Shown here: piece by piece, positions 22,124-29,279 of the stretch
How the letters are laid out: each line of letters opens with the position of its first letter
Position numbering within the stretch: the stretch's first letter is position 1
NCBI GenBank assembly: GCA_009703055.1
Contig: WLGW01000005.1
Span: 1 to 47,692 of the forward strand
From: Actinomycetota bacterium
Lineage (GTDB): Bacteria > Actinomycetota > Acidimicrobiia > Acidimicrobiales > Ilumatobacteraceae
Direction: 5' to 3'
DNA: 47,692 nucleotides
Position numbers and translations under genes: made by a program
Notes under the pieces: generated by a model
Told to the model about the DNA's origin: nothing
The model's database searches: none
What the model saw: the letters and a program-made list of their open reading frames with translations, nothing else

Positions 22124-22902
22124 CGACCTTTCCACTGAGGGGCACGCTTCTCAATGAAAGCAGTGAGGCCCTCTTTCGTGTCTTCTGATTTCAGAATTGG
22201 CGCAAACTCTGCGTTGGTCATGTTGATCAGGTTCTCATCACTCTCGTACGCCGATGCAAGAACAACGCGACGACTTGCAGCGACTGCCATTGGTGCTGAT
22301 GTAGCAATCTTGTTTGCGAGCGCCAGAGCAGCATCCAATGCCTCTCCTGGACCCACAAGATGATTCACAAGCCCGAGCTGGTGTGCACGTTCTGCCGAGA
22401 GGGGATCGCCGGTCAGAATTACTTCCATAGCGACCGACTTGCCGATTGCACGAGGAAGACGGAACAGTCCTCCCGCACCGGCGATGAGGTTGCGCTTAAC
22501 TTCAGCGAGCCCGAACGATGAGCGAGTCGTTGCAATAACCATGTCGGAAGCAAGAACAATCTCGCATCCACCCGCAGTGGCTAGCCCATCAACAGCAGCG
22601 ATGATCGGCTTGTTGCGCTCGCGGTACACGAAACCAGCGAATCCTCCGCGCTTGGTACCCAGTGTTTGACCACCAGCACTCAATGCCTTGAGGTCCGCTC
22701 CTGCGCAGAACACAGGGGACTTGTGGCCTTCCGTATTGGCCGTCAGCACACCAGCCCAGACACCCTCTTCAGCCTCAAGACGGTCGATTGCATCTTCCAT
22801 CGCCTGTGCAACATCGTCATTGATGGCATTACGCGCATCCGGACGATTGAGAGTGATAATCGCGACCTGGCCGCGGACTTCGTATGTAACTAATTCAGCC
22901 AT
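22120..22902 (-). CDS. Enoyl-CoA hydratase/isomerase (crotonase) family protein
   Basis: A 260-aa crotonase-fold enzyme. Start ATG 22902 is preferred over the ORF-track GTG because TACGGT lies 7 nt upstream and the N-terminus becomes MAELVTYEVRGQVAIITLNRPDARNAI, standard for the family. The oxyanion-hole segments are SPVFCAGADLKAL and AAVDGLATAGGCEIVLASDMVIA. The usual catalytic region follows in FGLAEVKRNLIAGAGGLFRLPRAIG, with a C-terminal trimerisation helix ending in KEGLTAFIEKRAPQWKGR. Probably beta-oxidation or related acyl-CoA chemistry. It converges on the GNAT gene with a shared CTAG. Confidence 0.92.
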   Translation of the reverse strand: MAELVTYEVRGQVAIITLNRPDARNAINDDVAQAMEDAIDRLEAEEGVWAGVLTANTEGHKSPVFCAGADLKALSAGGQTLGTKRGGFAGFVYRERNKPIIAAVDGLATAGGCEIVLASDMVIATTRSSFGLAEVKRNLIAGAGGLFRLPRAIGKSVAMEVILTGDPLSAERAHQLGLVNHLVGPGEALDAALALANKIATSAPMAVAASRRVVLASAYESDENLINMTNAEFAPILKSEDTKEGLTAFIEKRAPQWKGR

Positions 22903-22909
22903 AGGTGTC

Positions 22910-22915
22910 ACCGTA
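22910..22915 (-). promoter_or_regulatory. -10 box of the crotonase gene
   Basis: TACGGT, 7 nt (GACACCT), then ATG 22902 on the minus strand. It fixes the start. Confidence 0.5.
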
Positions 22916-22937
22916 GTGGCGACCACCGTGGCGAGGC

Positions 22938-24443
22938 CTATTCGGCTGAGTCAGCTTGTGGGGTTTCTGAAGCAGCAGCCTCGACTACTGGAGTCTCTAC
23001 TGCTGGAGCATCAGATACGGGAGTGTCGACTGCTGGAGTTTCAGCAACAGGTGCCTCTACTGATGGTGTTTCAGTAGCGCCTGCAGCAGGTGCGGCCGGT
23101 GCTTTAGGAGCCGATGCAGGCTTCGGTCCACTCGATGCAGGCTTTGGACCACGAGGAGCCTTGGCATCAGCAGACTTGTTCACATCAGCAGCACGCTTCT
23201 TAGGGTTTTTGTCCCCACGTGGCTGTTGCAACGGACGCGGTGGACGAGCCTTCGGATCAACCATCACGCCGAACAACGCTGCAAGTTGTGGCATCAACGG
23301 CCCGAGACGAGTCACCGTTTTCAAGAGGTCTTCAGACACCACTGTTGGTACAGCGGGCGGAAGAACTTTTCCATGAACAGGGGAGAAGGCCGCTGCTTCG
23401 AGCAATGTAATCCAACGCTCCGATGGAGCGTCAGCTGTCATGCCAGCAACGGTGGCATCAATCAGTTCAATTGCAAGTGCAGGCGGGAAGGGAACTCCGG
23501 CCTTTGGTGGCTGCGATGACAAACGCAATGCACGAACAACACGTCCCACCTTGGTGGCGGTCGCAATGTCTTCAAGCCAATTGCGAATTTCAGTTTCTTG
23601 ACGCACGACAAGCGCCTGCTTCATCTTTGCAACGAGACCACGTGTGGCTTCATCAATCGCTACGAGTTGGTCTGCAGAAACGACGATTGAACGCAAATCA
23701 CGAAGATCAATTTCTTCAATGATGGTCTCTGCCGAAAGGGCGCGGTCACGCCATTCAGCAACTCTGAGGCGTGGGAGCAACTGCTCAGCAATCTGGACGA
23801 TGCCATCTGCCGGCACCTTCTCGCGACCTTCTGCGACTGCCTGCTTGTTCTGCTCTTCAACAGCAGCACGAACCGCGGGCACGCCACCCATCAGAACCTT
23901 CTCTGCGATAGCGCGCTGAGCTTCGGGAAGTTCTGCAAGAACTGCATCAATATTCACACGACGTGGCTTGATGCGCTTTGGCTTTGGCCGCTGAGGCAAT
24001 TCTGGTGGAGTCTCAAAGAACGGACGACGAGGACGGTCTCCACGGCCTTCAGCACCTTCACGACGCTCACCACGAGGCTTGTCGCCATCACGGCGCTCTC
24101 CACGAGGTTTGTCACCATCGCGACGAGGACCACGGCGCTTGTCGCCGTCACGACCACCCTTCTTGCGAAGTTGCTGTGTCACTGCCTCAAAAGGCTTTTC
24201 AGAAGGAAGGATCTCAAGAAGCCCAGTGCGGGCCGCCTTCTGCTTCGGTGCACTGATCGAGAGAACTCGAGTTCCGTCAAGGTCTGATTCAACTTCAGCG
24301 CGAACGACATCCTTCACTGCGGTGCCTGCTGGCACCACTGAATCGGCAACGACACCCTTGGGCTGAAGCGCGCCTGCTGCGCGCCAAGTCCAAGTGCCAT
24401 CTTCGCGCTTGCTGGTGAGTTCGATCTCGATACGACGTGACAT
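22938..24443 (-). CDS. Large basic, repeat-rich protein of unknown function (probable RNA/nucleic-acid binder)
   Basis: A 501-aa protein I do not recognise. Residues 1-85 look like a compact beta-rich domain (RRIEIELTSKREDGTWTWRA..LSISAPKQK). Residues 90-150 form a very basic Arg/Gly/Asp tract built from a 10-aa repeat RRDGDKPRGE. Residues 155-370 are helical and well conserved in appearance (AELPEAQRAIAEKVLMGG, WITLLEAAAFSPVHGK). The C-terminal 90 residues are low complexity, first Lys/Pro/Ala and then acidic VETPVV-type repeats. Basic RG tracts plus an acidic tail are common in RNA-associated proteins. TACCGT lies 9 nt before the ATG. Looks like an Acidimicrobiia lineage protein; function unassigned. 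Confidence 0.7.
   Translation of the reverse strand: MSRRIEIELTSKREDGTWTWRAAGALQPKGVVADSVVPAGTAVKDVVRAEVESDLDGTRVLSISAPKQKAARTGLLEILPSEKPFEAVTQQLRKKGGRDGDKRRGPRRDGDKPRGERRDGDKPRGERREGAEGRGDRPRRPFFETPPELPQRPKPKRIKPRRVNIDAVLAELPEAQRAIAEKVLMGGVPAVRAAVEEQNKQAVAEGREKVPADGIVQIAEQLLPRLRVAEWRDRALSAETIIEEIDLRDLRSIVVSADQLVAIDEATRGLVAKMKQALVVRQETEIRNWLEDIATATKVGRVVRALRLSSQPPKAGVPFPPALAIELIDATVAGMTADAPSERWITLLEAAAFSPVHGKVLPPAVPTVVSEDLLKTVTRLGPLMPQLAALFGVMVDPKARPPRPLQQPRGDKNPKKRAADVNKSADAKAPRGPKPASSGPKPASAPKAPAAPAAGATETPSVEAPVAETPAVDTPVSDAPAVETPVVEAAASETPQADSAE
24028..24151. repeat. Degenerate 30-bp tandem repeat encoding the RRDGDKPRGE decapeptides
   Basis: Read on the plus strand, units of the type cgacgctcaccacgaggctt recur with about 30-bp period and some divergence, encoding the RG/DGDK repeat of the minus-strand gene. 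The reading frame is maintained. Confidence 0.6.
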
Positions 24444-24501
24444 AGGGGTTATACGGTATCCCCGTTTTACCCTTGACCATCAAGAACGCGCCCATCATCA
24501 C

Positions 24502-24507
24502 TAGTCT
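24502..24507 (+). promoter_or_regulatory. -10 box of the gamma-carbonic anhydrase-like gene
   Basis: TAGTCT, 6 nt, then ATG 24514. A TTGACC occurs at 24473 but is 23 nt away, too far for a classic -35. Confidence 0.5.
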
Positions 24508-24513
24508 TCGCCC

Positions 24514-25032
24514 ATGGCTATCTATGCACTTGGTGAGCAAGTTCCCGTTATTCACCCCACGGCCTTCGTATCGCCCGACGCCGTCATTATTGGGTCAGTC
24601 ACCATTGGTGCCGATAGTTCCATCTGGTCTGGTGCCGTGCTGCGCGGAGATGATGGCGCCATCGTCATCGGCGAGCGAACCAGCATTCAAGACGGCACCG
24701 TCATTCACACCACTCCTGCTAACCACACCACAGTGGGGGATGACTGCGTTATCGGCCACATCGTCCACCTTGAGGGTTGCATCATCGAAAACGGCGCTCA
24801 GGTCTCGTCAGGGTCTGTTGTATTGCACCGAGCTGTCATCAGCACAGGGGCAATTGTTGCGGCCAATGCAGTGGTCTTGAACGACACGTTTGTTCCACCA
24901 GGAGCTCTCGCTGTTGGTGCTCCCGCGAGCATCAAGGAAGGCCGAGCACGGCAAGAAGACATTGCCTTCGCGGCACTTGCGTACGTTCACAAGGGTGCGC
25001 GTTTTCGTGAGCAACTTCGACGAATCGATTAG
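24514..25032 (+). CDS. Gamma-carbonic anhydrase-like hexapeptide-repeat protein
   Basis: A 172-aa left-handed beta-helix protein. It has the N-terminal VIHPTAFVSPDAVIIGSVTIG, the gamma-CA segment SSIWSGAVLRGDDGAIVIGERTSIQDGTVIHTT, and GDDCVIGHIVHLEGCIIENGAQV, containing the three histidines (VIH, GHxxH) expected to bind the metal at the trimer interface. The C-terminus is helical. Homologues such as YrdA and CaiE-like proteins may be true carbonic anhydrases or of unknown activity. It precedes prmA with a 10-nt gap. Confidence 0.88.
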   Translation: MAIYALGEQVPVIHPTAFVSPDAVIIGSVTIGADSSIWSGAVLRGDDGAIVIGERTSIQDGTVIHTTPANHTTVGDDCVIGHIVHLEGCIIENGAQVSSGSVVLHRAVISTGAIVAANAVVLNDTFVPPGALAVGAPASIKEGRARQEDIAFAALAYVHKGARFREQLRRID

Positions 25033-25042
25033 TTCGTGGCCC

Positions 25043-25834
25043 ATGGTCGACTTCTCGGTTCCCGAGAGCGATCAAGAACTCGTCTCCGACCTCTTGTGGT
25101 CACTCGGAGTCGTGGCAATTGAAGAGCGAGAACTCTCTTCTGATCGCATCATTCTGCGGACCAGCATGGGGGATGACCCGGAGAACGCAGTCGCGACAGT
25201 TGTCAGTGCATTTCCCGACATTGCAGTCGAACGAATCAACATTGCTCGCTCAGTAGCCGACACGTGGAGGGAACATGCTGTTCCCACATGGGTGAATGAT
25301 GATGTTGCACTCGTCCCTGCGTGGATCGATGCTCCAAAGAACTCGACGCCAATTTACGTTGAACCTCTCGACACTTTTGGGCTCGGCAATCACCCCACAA
25401 CAGTTCTCACCTTGCGACTTGCTCTGCAACATGTGCGCACTGGATCAACTGTCTTCGACCTCGGGTGCGGATCAGGAGTTCTGGCAATAGGGCTCGCTGT
25501 TCTGAAGCAATGCCGGTGCAACGTGTATGACATTGCCGACAGTGCGAAGAAAGCCGTGGAGGAAAATGCACGCATTAACAATGCCGACCACGTGTCGTGG
25601 GTTAATGGTTATCCATCGAAACCATCGGATGCTGTTTTGGCAAACATCCTTGCGCCTGTCCTTATCGAGGAATCCGAAAGAATTACCAACTCAGTCAGAA
25701 GCAGGGGATTGCTGTTCCTGAGTGGCATGCGCACTGAGCAGGTAACGCGGGTACTGGGTGAATACTCAGAGTTTTCTCTTCTCGACAGTGACGAGATGGA
25801 CGGCTGGACTGCCGTTGCACTTCAAAAGAAATAG
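25043..25834 (+). CDS. prmA: Ribosomal protein L11 methyltransferase-like protein
   Basis: A SAM-dependent methyltransferase of the PrmA family that would trimethylate ribosomal protein L11. The ORF track begins at 24890, inside the preceding gene; ATG 25043 gives 263 aa and a PrmA-like N-terminus (VDFSVPESDQELVSDLLWSLGVVAIEE). The PrmA hallmark appears as VEPLDTFGLGNHPTTVLTLRLAL (usual DPGxAFGTGxHxTT), then motif I TVFDLGCGSGVLAIGLA and the substrate-loop motif LANILAPVL. The DP and GTG variations are notable. The stop abuts the whiB stop tail-to-tail (TAGCTA). Confidence 0.88.
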   Translation: MVDFSVPESDQELVSDLLWSLGVVAIEERELSSDRIILRTSMGDDPENAVATVVSAFPDIAVERINIARSVADTWREHAVPTWVNDDVALVPAWIDAPKNSTPIYVEPLDTFGLGNHPTTVLTLRLALQHVRTGSTVFDLGCGSGVLAIGLAVLKQCRCNVYDIADSAKKAVEENARINNADHVSWVNGYPSKPSDAVLANILAPVLIEESERITNSVRSRGLLFLSGMRTEQVTRVLGEYSEFSLLDSDEMDGWTAVALQKK

Positions 25835-26140
25835 CTACGAGATGTTGCGTGCACGTACACCGATTGGTGCGATGAGGCGATAGCCAGCTGCGTGGCGCTC
25901 TTCTTCTGATTCGCCACCCCAGAATCCGTATTCACGATTGCGGCGCGCAAAATCACGACAGTCGACCATCACTTCACATGAATGGCACACTTCACGAGCT
26001 TGTGCTTCACGACGTTCACGAGCCTGCGGACGTTCTGCAGCAGGTGGGAAGAAAATTGCAGCAAGGCCTTTACATTCGGCAGAGACAGACCACGTCGTAT
26101 CATCCCATTCCCTAAATGCGAAAAGATCTCCGATGGCCAT
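25835..26140 (-). CDS. WhiB-family iron-sulfur transcriptional regulator
   Basis: A 101-aa WhiB-like (Wbl) protein. The four cluster cysteines are AECKGL, then EVCHSCEVMVDC (CxxCxxxxxC). The aromatic turn is FWGG in REYGFWGGESEEERHAA, followed by a basic C-terminus. WhiB proteins bind a 4Fe-4S cluster, contact sigma factor region 4 and sense redox or NO. An N-terminal WDDTTWSVSAECKGLAAIFFPP matches the subfamily that includes WhiB1/WhiB2, but I do not assign a paralogue. It has a recognisable -35/-10 promoter and a GGGGGA SD, with palindromes over the promoter suggesting regulation. Confidence 0.94.
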   Translation of the reverse strand: MAIGDLFAFREWDDTTWSVSAECKGLAAIFFPPAAERPQARERREAQAREVCHSCEVMVDCRDFARRNREYGFWGGESEEERHAAGYRLIAPIGVRARNIS

Positions 26141-26170
26141 TGTTGTCCCCCAACTTCAGTGCCTTGGGAC

Positions 26171-26216
26171 ACATTAGCGGAATTGACTCCTCAGTCAATT
26201 CTTGACATTTCGTCAA
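26171..26216 (-). promoter_or_regulatory. whiB promoter with two inverted repeats
   Basis: On the minus strand a -35 TTGACT (26198-26193) and a -10 TAATGT (26176-26171) are separated by 16 nt. The plus-strand inverted repeat AATTGACTCCTCAGTCAATT (26181-26200, perfect 8-bp arms) covers the -35. A second, TTGAC-ATTTC-GTCAA (26202-26216), lies just upstream. Both could be operators. The first also lies downstream of the ltaE stop (26226) but lacks a U-tract, so a terminator is less likely. Confidence 0.6.
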
Positions 26217-26225
26217 AGAATCGGG

Positions 26226-27275
26226 TCAAGAAAAAGCGGCGATGACACCGGCTGCGAATGCGTCAACATCGGCTTCCGTGGAGTCCCAAGAAGTCATCCA
26301 GCGCACCTGAGATCGGCTGATATCCCAGTCCCAGAAGAAATTCCAGTCTTGAAGTTTCTTCTTGATATCTGGAGGGAGAACTGGGTACATGCTGTTGACG
26401 GCAGGGGAGCCAATCTCCAGACCTGGGATATCGGAGACCGCGTGAAACAAACGCTGCGCCATCGCGTTTGCCTGCGCCGCTGTCTCCAGCCACAGACCAT
26501 CAGACAAAGCCTCAACGAACTGTGCAGCCGCATACCGTTGCTTCGAAGGCAATTGAGTTGCTTGTTTCCGAATGTATGCACTTCGATCCGATGCAACACC
26601 ACGACGCAACAGAACTGCTTCTGCGCCCAACATCGCATTCTTTGTTCCACCAAATGAGACAGCATCAACACCGGCTTCAAATGTCATCGCGCGGAATGTG
26701 GCGGCGTCACCACCAAGCGCTGCAACAGCATTTGAGATACGCGCACCATCGAGATGGACGCGCATTCCAAATGAGTGTGCTGTTTCGCAAATGGCACGAA
26801 TTTCTTCGATGGAATACAACCCACCAAGTTCAGTGGCCTGAGTAATGGAAACAACTCCTGGTTGCACATGATGAACATTTCCGATGGCCCCCGCAAGCGA
26901 TGTGATGTGCTCGGGAGTTAACTTCCCGTCGGCGGCATCAACGTCATGCAACTTGACACCAAGAAACTTCTCCGGCGCACCTGTCTCATCAACATTGATA
27001 TGAGCCCAGTTCGTGCAGATCACAGAATCTGCAGGCTTCAACAAACTTGCCAGTGCAACGACATTTGAACCCGTTCCGTTGAACGTGAAGAGAACATCAA
27101 CTTCTACGCCACACAACTCCTCGAAGAGGGAAGTGGCTTGCTTTGTGAGTGCGTCACCGCCGTACGCCATCACATGACCCTCATTGGCACGAGCAATTGC
27201 ATCGATGTACCGAGGATGGGCGCCAGAGAAATTGTCACTTGCGAAAAAACTGTTGGGCGCTGGGGGAAGTTCCAC
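26226..27275 (-). CDS. ltaE: Low-specificity threonine aldolase family protein
   Basis: A 349-aa PLP enzyme of the beta-eliminating lyase/threonine aldolase family, splitting L-threonine or allo-threonine to glycine and acetaldehyde. Visible are SDNFSGAHPRYIDAIARANEGHVMAYGGD, TGSNVVALASLL, THE-like HLDGARISNAVAALG with the PLP-binding Asp, and the Schiff-base lysine in SFGGTKNAMLGAE (Lys about 212). The GTG start has TAGATT 6 nt upstream. Its product glycine fits with the nearby glycine riboswitch and cleavage-system genes, though a shared regulation is not shown. Confidence 0.9.
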   Translation of the reverse strand: MELPPAPNSFFASDNFSGAHPRYIDAIARANEGHVMAYGGDALTKQATSLFEELCGVEVDVLFTFNGTGSNVVALASLLKPADSVICTNWAHINVDETGAPEKFLGVKLHDVDAADGKLTPEHITSLAGAIGNVHHVQPGVVSITQATELGGLYSIEEIRAICETAHSFGMRVHLDGARISNAVAALGGDAATFRAMTFEAGVDAVSFGGTKNAMLGAEAVLLRRGVASDRSAYIRKQATQLPSKQRYAAAQFVEALSDGLWLETAAQANAMAQRLFHAVSDIPGLEIGSPAVNSMYPVLPPDIKKKLQDWNFFWDWDISRSQVRWMTSWDSTEADVDAFAAGVIAAFS

Positions 27276-27281
27276 ATCTGC

Positions 27282-27287
27282 AATCTA
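27282..27287 (-). promoter_or_regulatory. -10 box of ltaE
   Basis: TAGATT, then GCAGAT, then GTG 27275 on the minus strand. It lies 8 bp from the opposing -10 of the zinc-finger gene. Confidence 0.55.
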
Positions 27288-27295
27288 CTCCGCGT

Positions 27296-27301
27296 TATCA
27301 T
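27296..27301 (+). promoter_or_regulatory. -10 box of the zinc-finger protein gene
   Basis: TATCAT, 6 nt, then ATG 27308, partly overlapping a perfect palindrome. Confidence 0.5.
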
Positions 27302-27317
27302 TTCGTCATGACGAAAT
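27300..27317. promoter_or_regulatory. Perfect 18-bp palindrome at the zinc-finger gene start
   Basis: ATTTCGTCATGACGAAAT is fully self-complementary and contains the ATG of the zinc-finger gene at its centre. It would sit on the predicted transcription start and over the -35 zone of ltaE, a good repressor position. Ten bases (CATTTCGTCA) also occur in the whiB promoter. Confidence 0.5.
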
Positions 27318-27697
27318 CAGCAGATGATGGAGTAGTGCGGGGAACAGAGCGCCGTTGTCGATGGTGTCGACATGCCCTGGCCGCTCAAGACGGACCCGGC
27401 CGTCGCAAGGAGTTCTGCAGCCAGAAATGCCGTCAATGGGATTGGGTCTCTAGACAGCGAGCAACCGAGTTAGAGCTGTCTGAGAACGAACTGGTGATGA
27501 CTCGCGAGGAACTTGATGCACTCAAGGATCAGATCTACGTATTGCATTGCGCATTGACGGATGCACGCAATGACTTATCGAAACCTCGTCATACAAAGGA
27601 TTCAATTCGAGAGATCCTGGAATGGGTCATGGACGCCGCAGAGCCAGTCGCCAATGCATCTCTGCACCCCTCTTCGCCATCCGCGTTACGCCCATAA
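27308..27697 (+). CDS. Actinobacterial CxxC/FCSxKC zinc-finger protein with helical C-terminus
   Basis: ATG 27308 (129 aa) is supported by a -10 box 6 nt upstream; the ORF track start at 27149 lies inside ltaE. Residues about 12-45 form a putative zinc finger, RRCRWCRHAL with KEFCSQKCRQWDWVSRQRA, similar to the short FCS/MYM-like fingers. Residues 50-110 form a charged heptad-like helix (ELSENELVMTREELDALKDQIYVLHCALTDARNDL). From memory, proteins with this CRWC..FC..KCRQWDW layout are widespread in actinobacteria, but I know of no assigned function. It may be a small DNA-binding protein that acts on the palindrome at its own start, but that is speculation. Confidence 0.72.
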   Translation: MTKSADDGVVRGTERRCRWCRHALAAQDGPGRRKEFCSQKCRQWDWVSRQRATELELSENELVMTREELDALKDQIYVLHCALTDARNDLSKPRHTKDSIREILEWVMDAAEPVANASLHPSSPSALRP

Positions 27698-27771
27698 TGT
27701 CCGTTATGTAATTTATGTATTGACCAATAACCCCAATGGTTTGCAACGGTTCTCCCCGCCTGACTGGCACC

Positions 27772-27777
27772 TAAGGT
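27772..27777 (+). promoter_or_regulatory. -10 box of the PLP decarboxylase gene
   Basis: TAAGGT, 6 nt, then ATG 27784. Confidence 0.5.
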
Positions 27778-27783
27778 GCTCAC

Positions 27784-29034
27784 ATGGCAATCAGGAAACT
27801 CCAGAACGGCATCGGCGCTCAAGACGTCTTCAGTGAACTTGAATCGTTCCGTGCGAACGACGTTCAGTGGCGAGATGGTCGCTGCTTCACGCTCGCCTAT
27901 TCAGCCGGCCCCGAAGCGCTTGCAGTTGCCGAGGAGGCATACCGGAGGTTCTCTGGCGAGAATGCTCTGAACACAGCCGCATTCCCGTCTCTGAAGCTCA
28001 TGCAACAAGATGTGGTCGACACAGTGGCTGGTTGGTGCCACGGAGACGACGATGTAGCGGGGTTTATGACCTCTGGTGGCACAGAGAGCCTCGTACTCGT
28101 TGTGCGCTCTGCTGTGATGCGAGCCAAGCGTGAGGGTCGTCTCACTGGGACACCCAACATGGTTCTTCCCACCTCGGCCCATGCCGCCCTCGAGAAAGGC
28201 GCGGACTACTTCTCTGTTGAGAGCCGTCGCGTAGGAGTCGGTCCAGATTGGCGGGCCAACATCAGTGCCATGCGTGCTGCCGTAGACGAAAACACAATCC
28301 TCATCGTTGGTTCAGCACCGCAGTACCCCCAAGGCGTTGTCGACCCGATCGTGCATATCGCTGCCATCGCAGCCGAACACGACATCAACTGCCATGTGGA
28401 CGCATGCATGGGCGGCGTCACGCTTCCCTACCTTGAGGCTCTTGGTGAAGAGATTGCTCCGTGGGATTTCCGTGTCGACGGAGTCACATCAATTTCGGTC
28501 GACTTGCACAAGTACGGATACACATCAAAAGGTGCTGGTGTTCTGTTGCACAAAAACAAGAAGTTGCGTAGTGATCAAACATTCATGACGGATAACTGGC
28601 TCGGCGGCATGTACGGCTCATCAGGAATTCTCGGAACAAAATCTGGTGGCCCTATTGCGTCCGCTTGGGCTGTGTTGCGCTTTCTTGGCGATGACGGCTA
28701 TCGCAAAGTTGCTCGCAGCGCACGGGACAGTGCGCTGAAGATTGCATCCCACATCGATGCACACCCCTTACTTACCTTGCGAGCTCAGCCCGACTCCACA
28801 CTCCTCTGCTTCGGCACCGCAGATCCAAAGCGTCATGACGTATTTGCCTTAGCAGAACTTCTCATCGAGCGCGGCTGGTTTATGGACCGCCAAACTCCAC
28901 CCGCGAGCATCCACCTCACCGTCCATGCCGGCCATGAGGCCCGCATCGATGAATTCCTCACAGACCTCGACGAATGTATTCAGGAGATTGAAGGCCGAAC
29001 AGGATCCGCTGGGTCCTATGCCACAACAGACTGA
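27784..29034 (+). CDS. PLP-dependent lyase/decarboxylase, sphingosine-1-phosphate lyase-like
   Basis: A 416-aa group II PLP enzyme. Near the N-terminus is WRDGRCFTLAYSAGPEALAVAEEAYRRF, then the PLP phosphate-binding turn FMTSGGTESLVLVVRSA, the ring-stacking and Asp regions VGSAPQYPQGVVDPI and NCHVDACMGGVTLPYL, and the Schiff-base lysine in SISVDLHKYGYTSKGAG (Lys about 243). The HKYGYTSKG signature is that of the sphingosine-1-phosphate lyase branch (DHKYG..PKG) rather than of typical glutamate decarboxylases. The bacterial substrate could be a long-chain base phosphate or an amino acid. No sphingolipid synthesis genes appear in this window. Confidence 0.85.
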   Translation: MAIRKLQNGIGAQDVFSELESFRANDVQWRDGRCFTLAYSAGPEALAVAEEAYRRFSGENALNTAAFPSLKLMQQDVVDTVAGWCHGDDDVAGFMTSGGTESLVLVVRSAVMRAKREGRLTGTPNMVLPTSAHAALEKGADYFSVESRRVGVGPDWRANISAMRAAVDENTILIVGSAPQYPQGVVDPIVHIAAIAAEHDINCHVDACMGGVTLPYLEALGEEIAPWDFRVDGVTSISVDLHKYGYTSKGAGVLLHKNKKLRSDQTFMTDNWLGGMYGSSGILGTKSGGPIASAWAVLRFLGDDGYRKVARSARDSALKIASHIDAHPLLTLRAQPDSTLLCFGTADPKRHDVFALAELLIERGWFMDRQTPPASIHLTVHAGHEARIDEFLTDLDECIQEIEGRTGSAGSYATTD

Positions 29035-29070
29035 TTCCTCACCGAGTCATCGCGCCACTCCTCCACCGAC

Positions 29071-29076
29071 TACGGT
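29071..29076 (+). promoter_or_regulatory. -10 box for the gcvP riboswitch transcript
   Basis: TACGGT lies about 11 nt before the 5' side of the first aptamer P1 helix. Transcription would begin near 29083, so the whole tandem riboswitch is transcribed. Confidence 0.45.
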
Positions 29077-29086
29077 GTGAGAAAAC

Positions 29087-29253
29087 GTCTACTTGGGAGA
29101 GAACGCTTCAATGCGTCGCCGAAGGAGCAACCGCCCCGGAATCTCTCAGGCAAAGGGACCAGGTAGATACAGAACGCTGGAAAGAGAGGGTTCGCCCTCC
29201 GCCGACGGGGAAAGCCACTCACGTGGTGAAGCTCTCAGGCACAAAAGACAGCG
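29087..29253 (+). ncRNA. Tandem glycine riboswitch (two aptamers) upstream of gcvP
   Basis: The leader of gcvP has two consecutive glycine aptamers. Aptamer 1 runs from P1 GTCTAC (29087) to GTAGAT (29168) and contains GGGAGAGA, CGCCGAAGGAGCAA and GGAATCTCTCAGGCAAA. Aptamer 2 runs from CGCTG (29175) to CAGCG (29253) with AAGAGAGGG, CGCCGACGGGGAAAG and GAAGCTCTCAGGCAC. The linker is short, as in cooperative tandem switches. These conserved cores are diagnostic. They sense glycine and normally turn on the cleavage system. Between aptamer 2 and the start codon CTCC-ATC-GGAG (29264-29274) can mask the Shine-Dalgarno sequence, suggesting translational control. Confidence 0.96.
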
Positions 29254-29263
29254 GGGGTCGAAA

Positions 29264-29274
29264 CTCCATCGGAG
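29264..29274 (+). promoter_or_regulatory. Possible SD-sequestering hairpin before gcvP
   Basis: CTCC, a 3-nt loop and GGAG form a short stem that includes the SD GGAGA located 4-8 nt before the gcvP ATG. It is a candidate expression platform for the riboswitch, though the stem is only 4 bp. Confidence 0.4.
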
Positions 29275-29279
29275 AACAT

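Noticed and set aside
23023-23376. Plus-strand Ala/Gly-rich ORF of 117 aa
   Set aside because: It is the antisense of the Pro/Ala/Val low-complexity tail of the 501-aa protein.
26181-26200. Rho-independent terminator for ltaE at the 8-bp inverted repeat
   Set aside because: The stem is AT-rich and not followed by a U-tract on the ltaE strand, and it lies exactly over the whiB -35, so an operator is the better reading.
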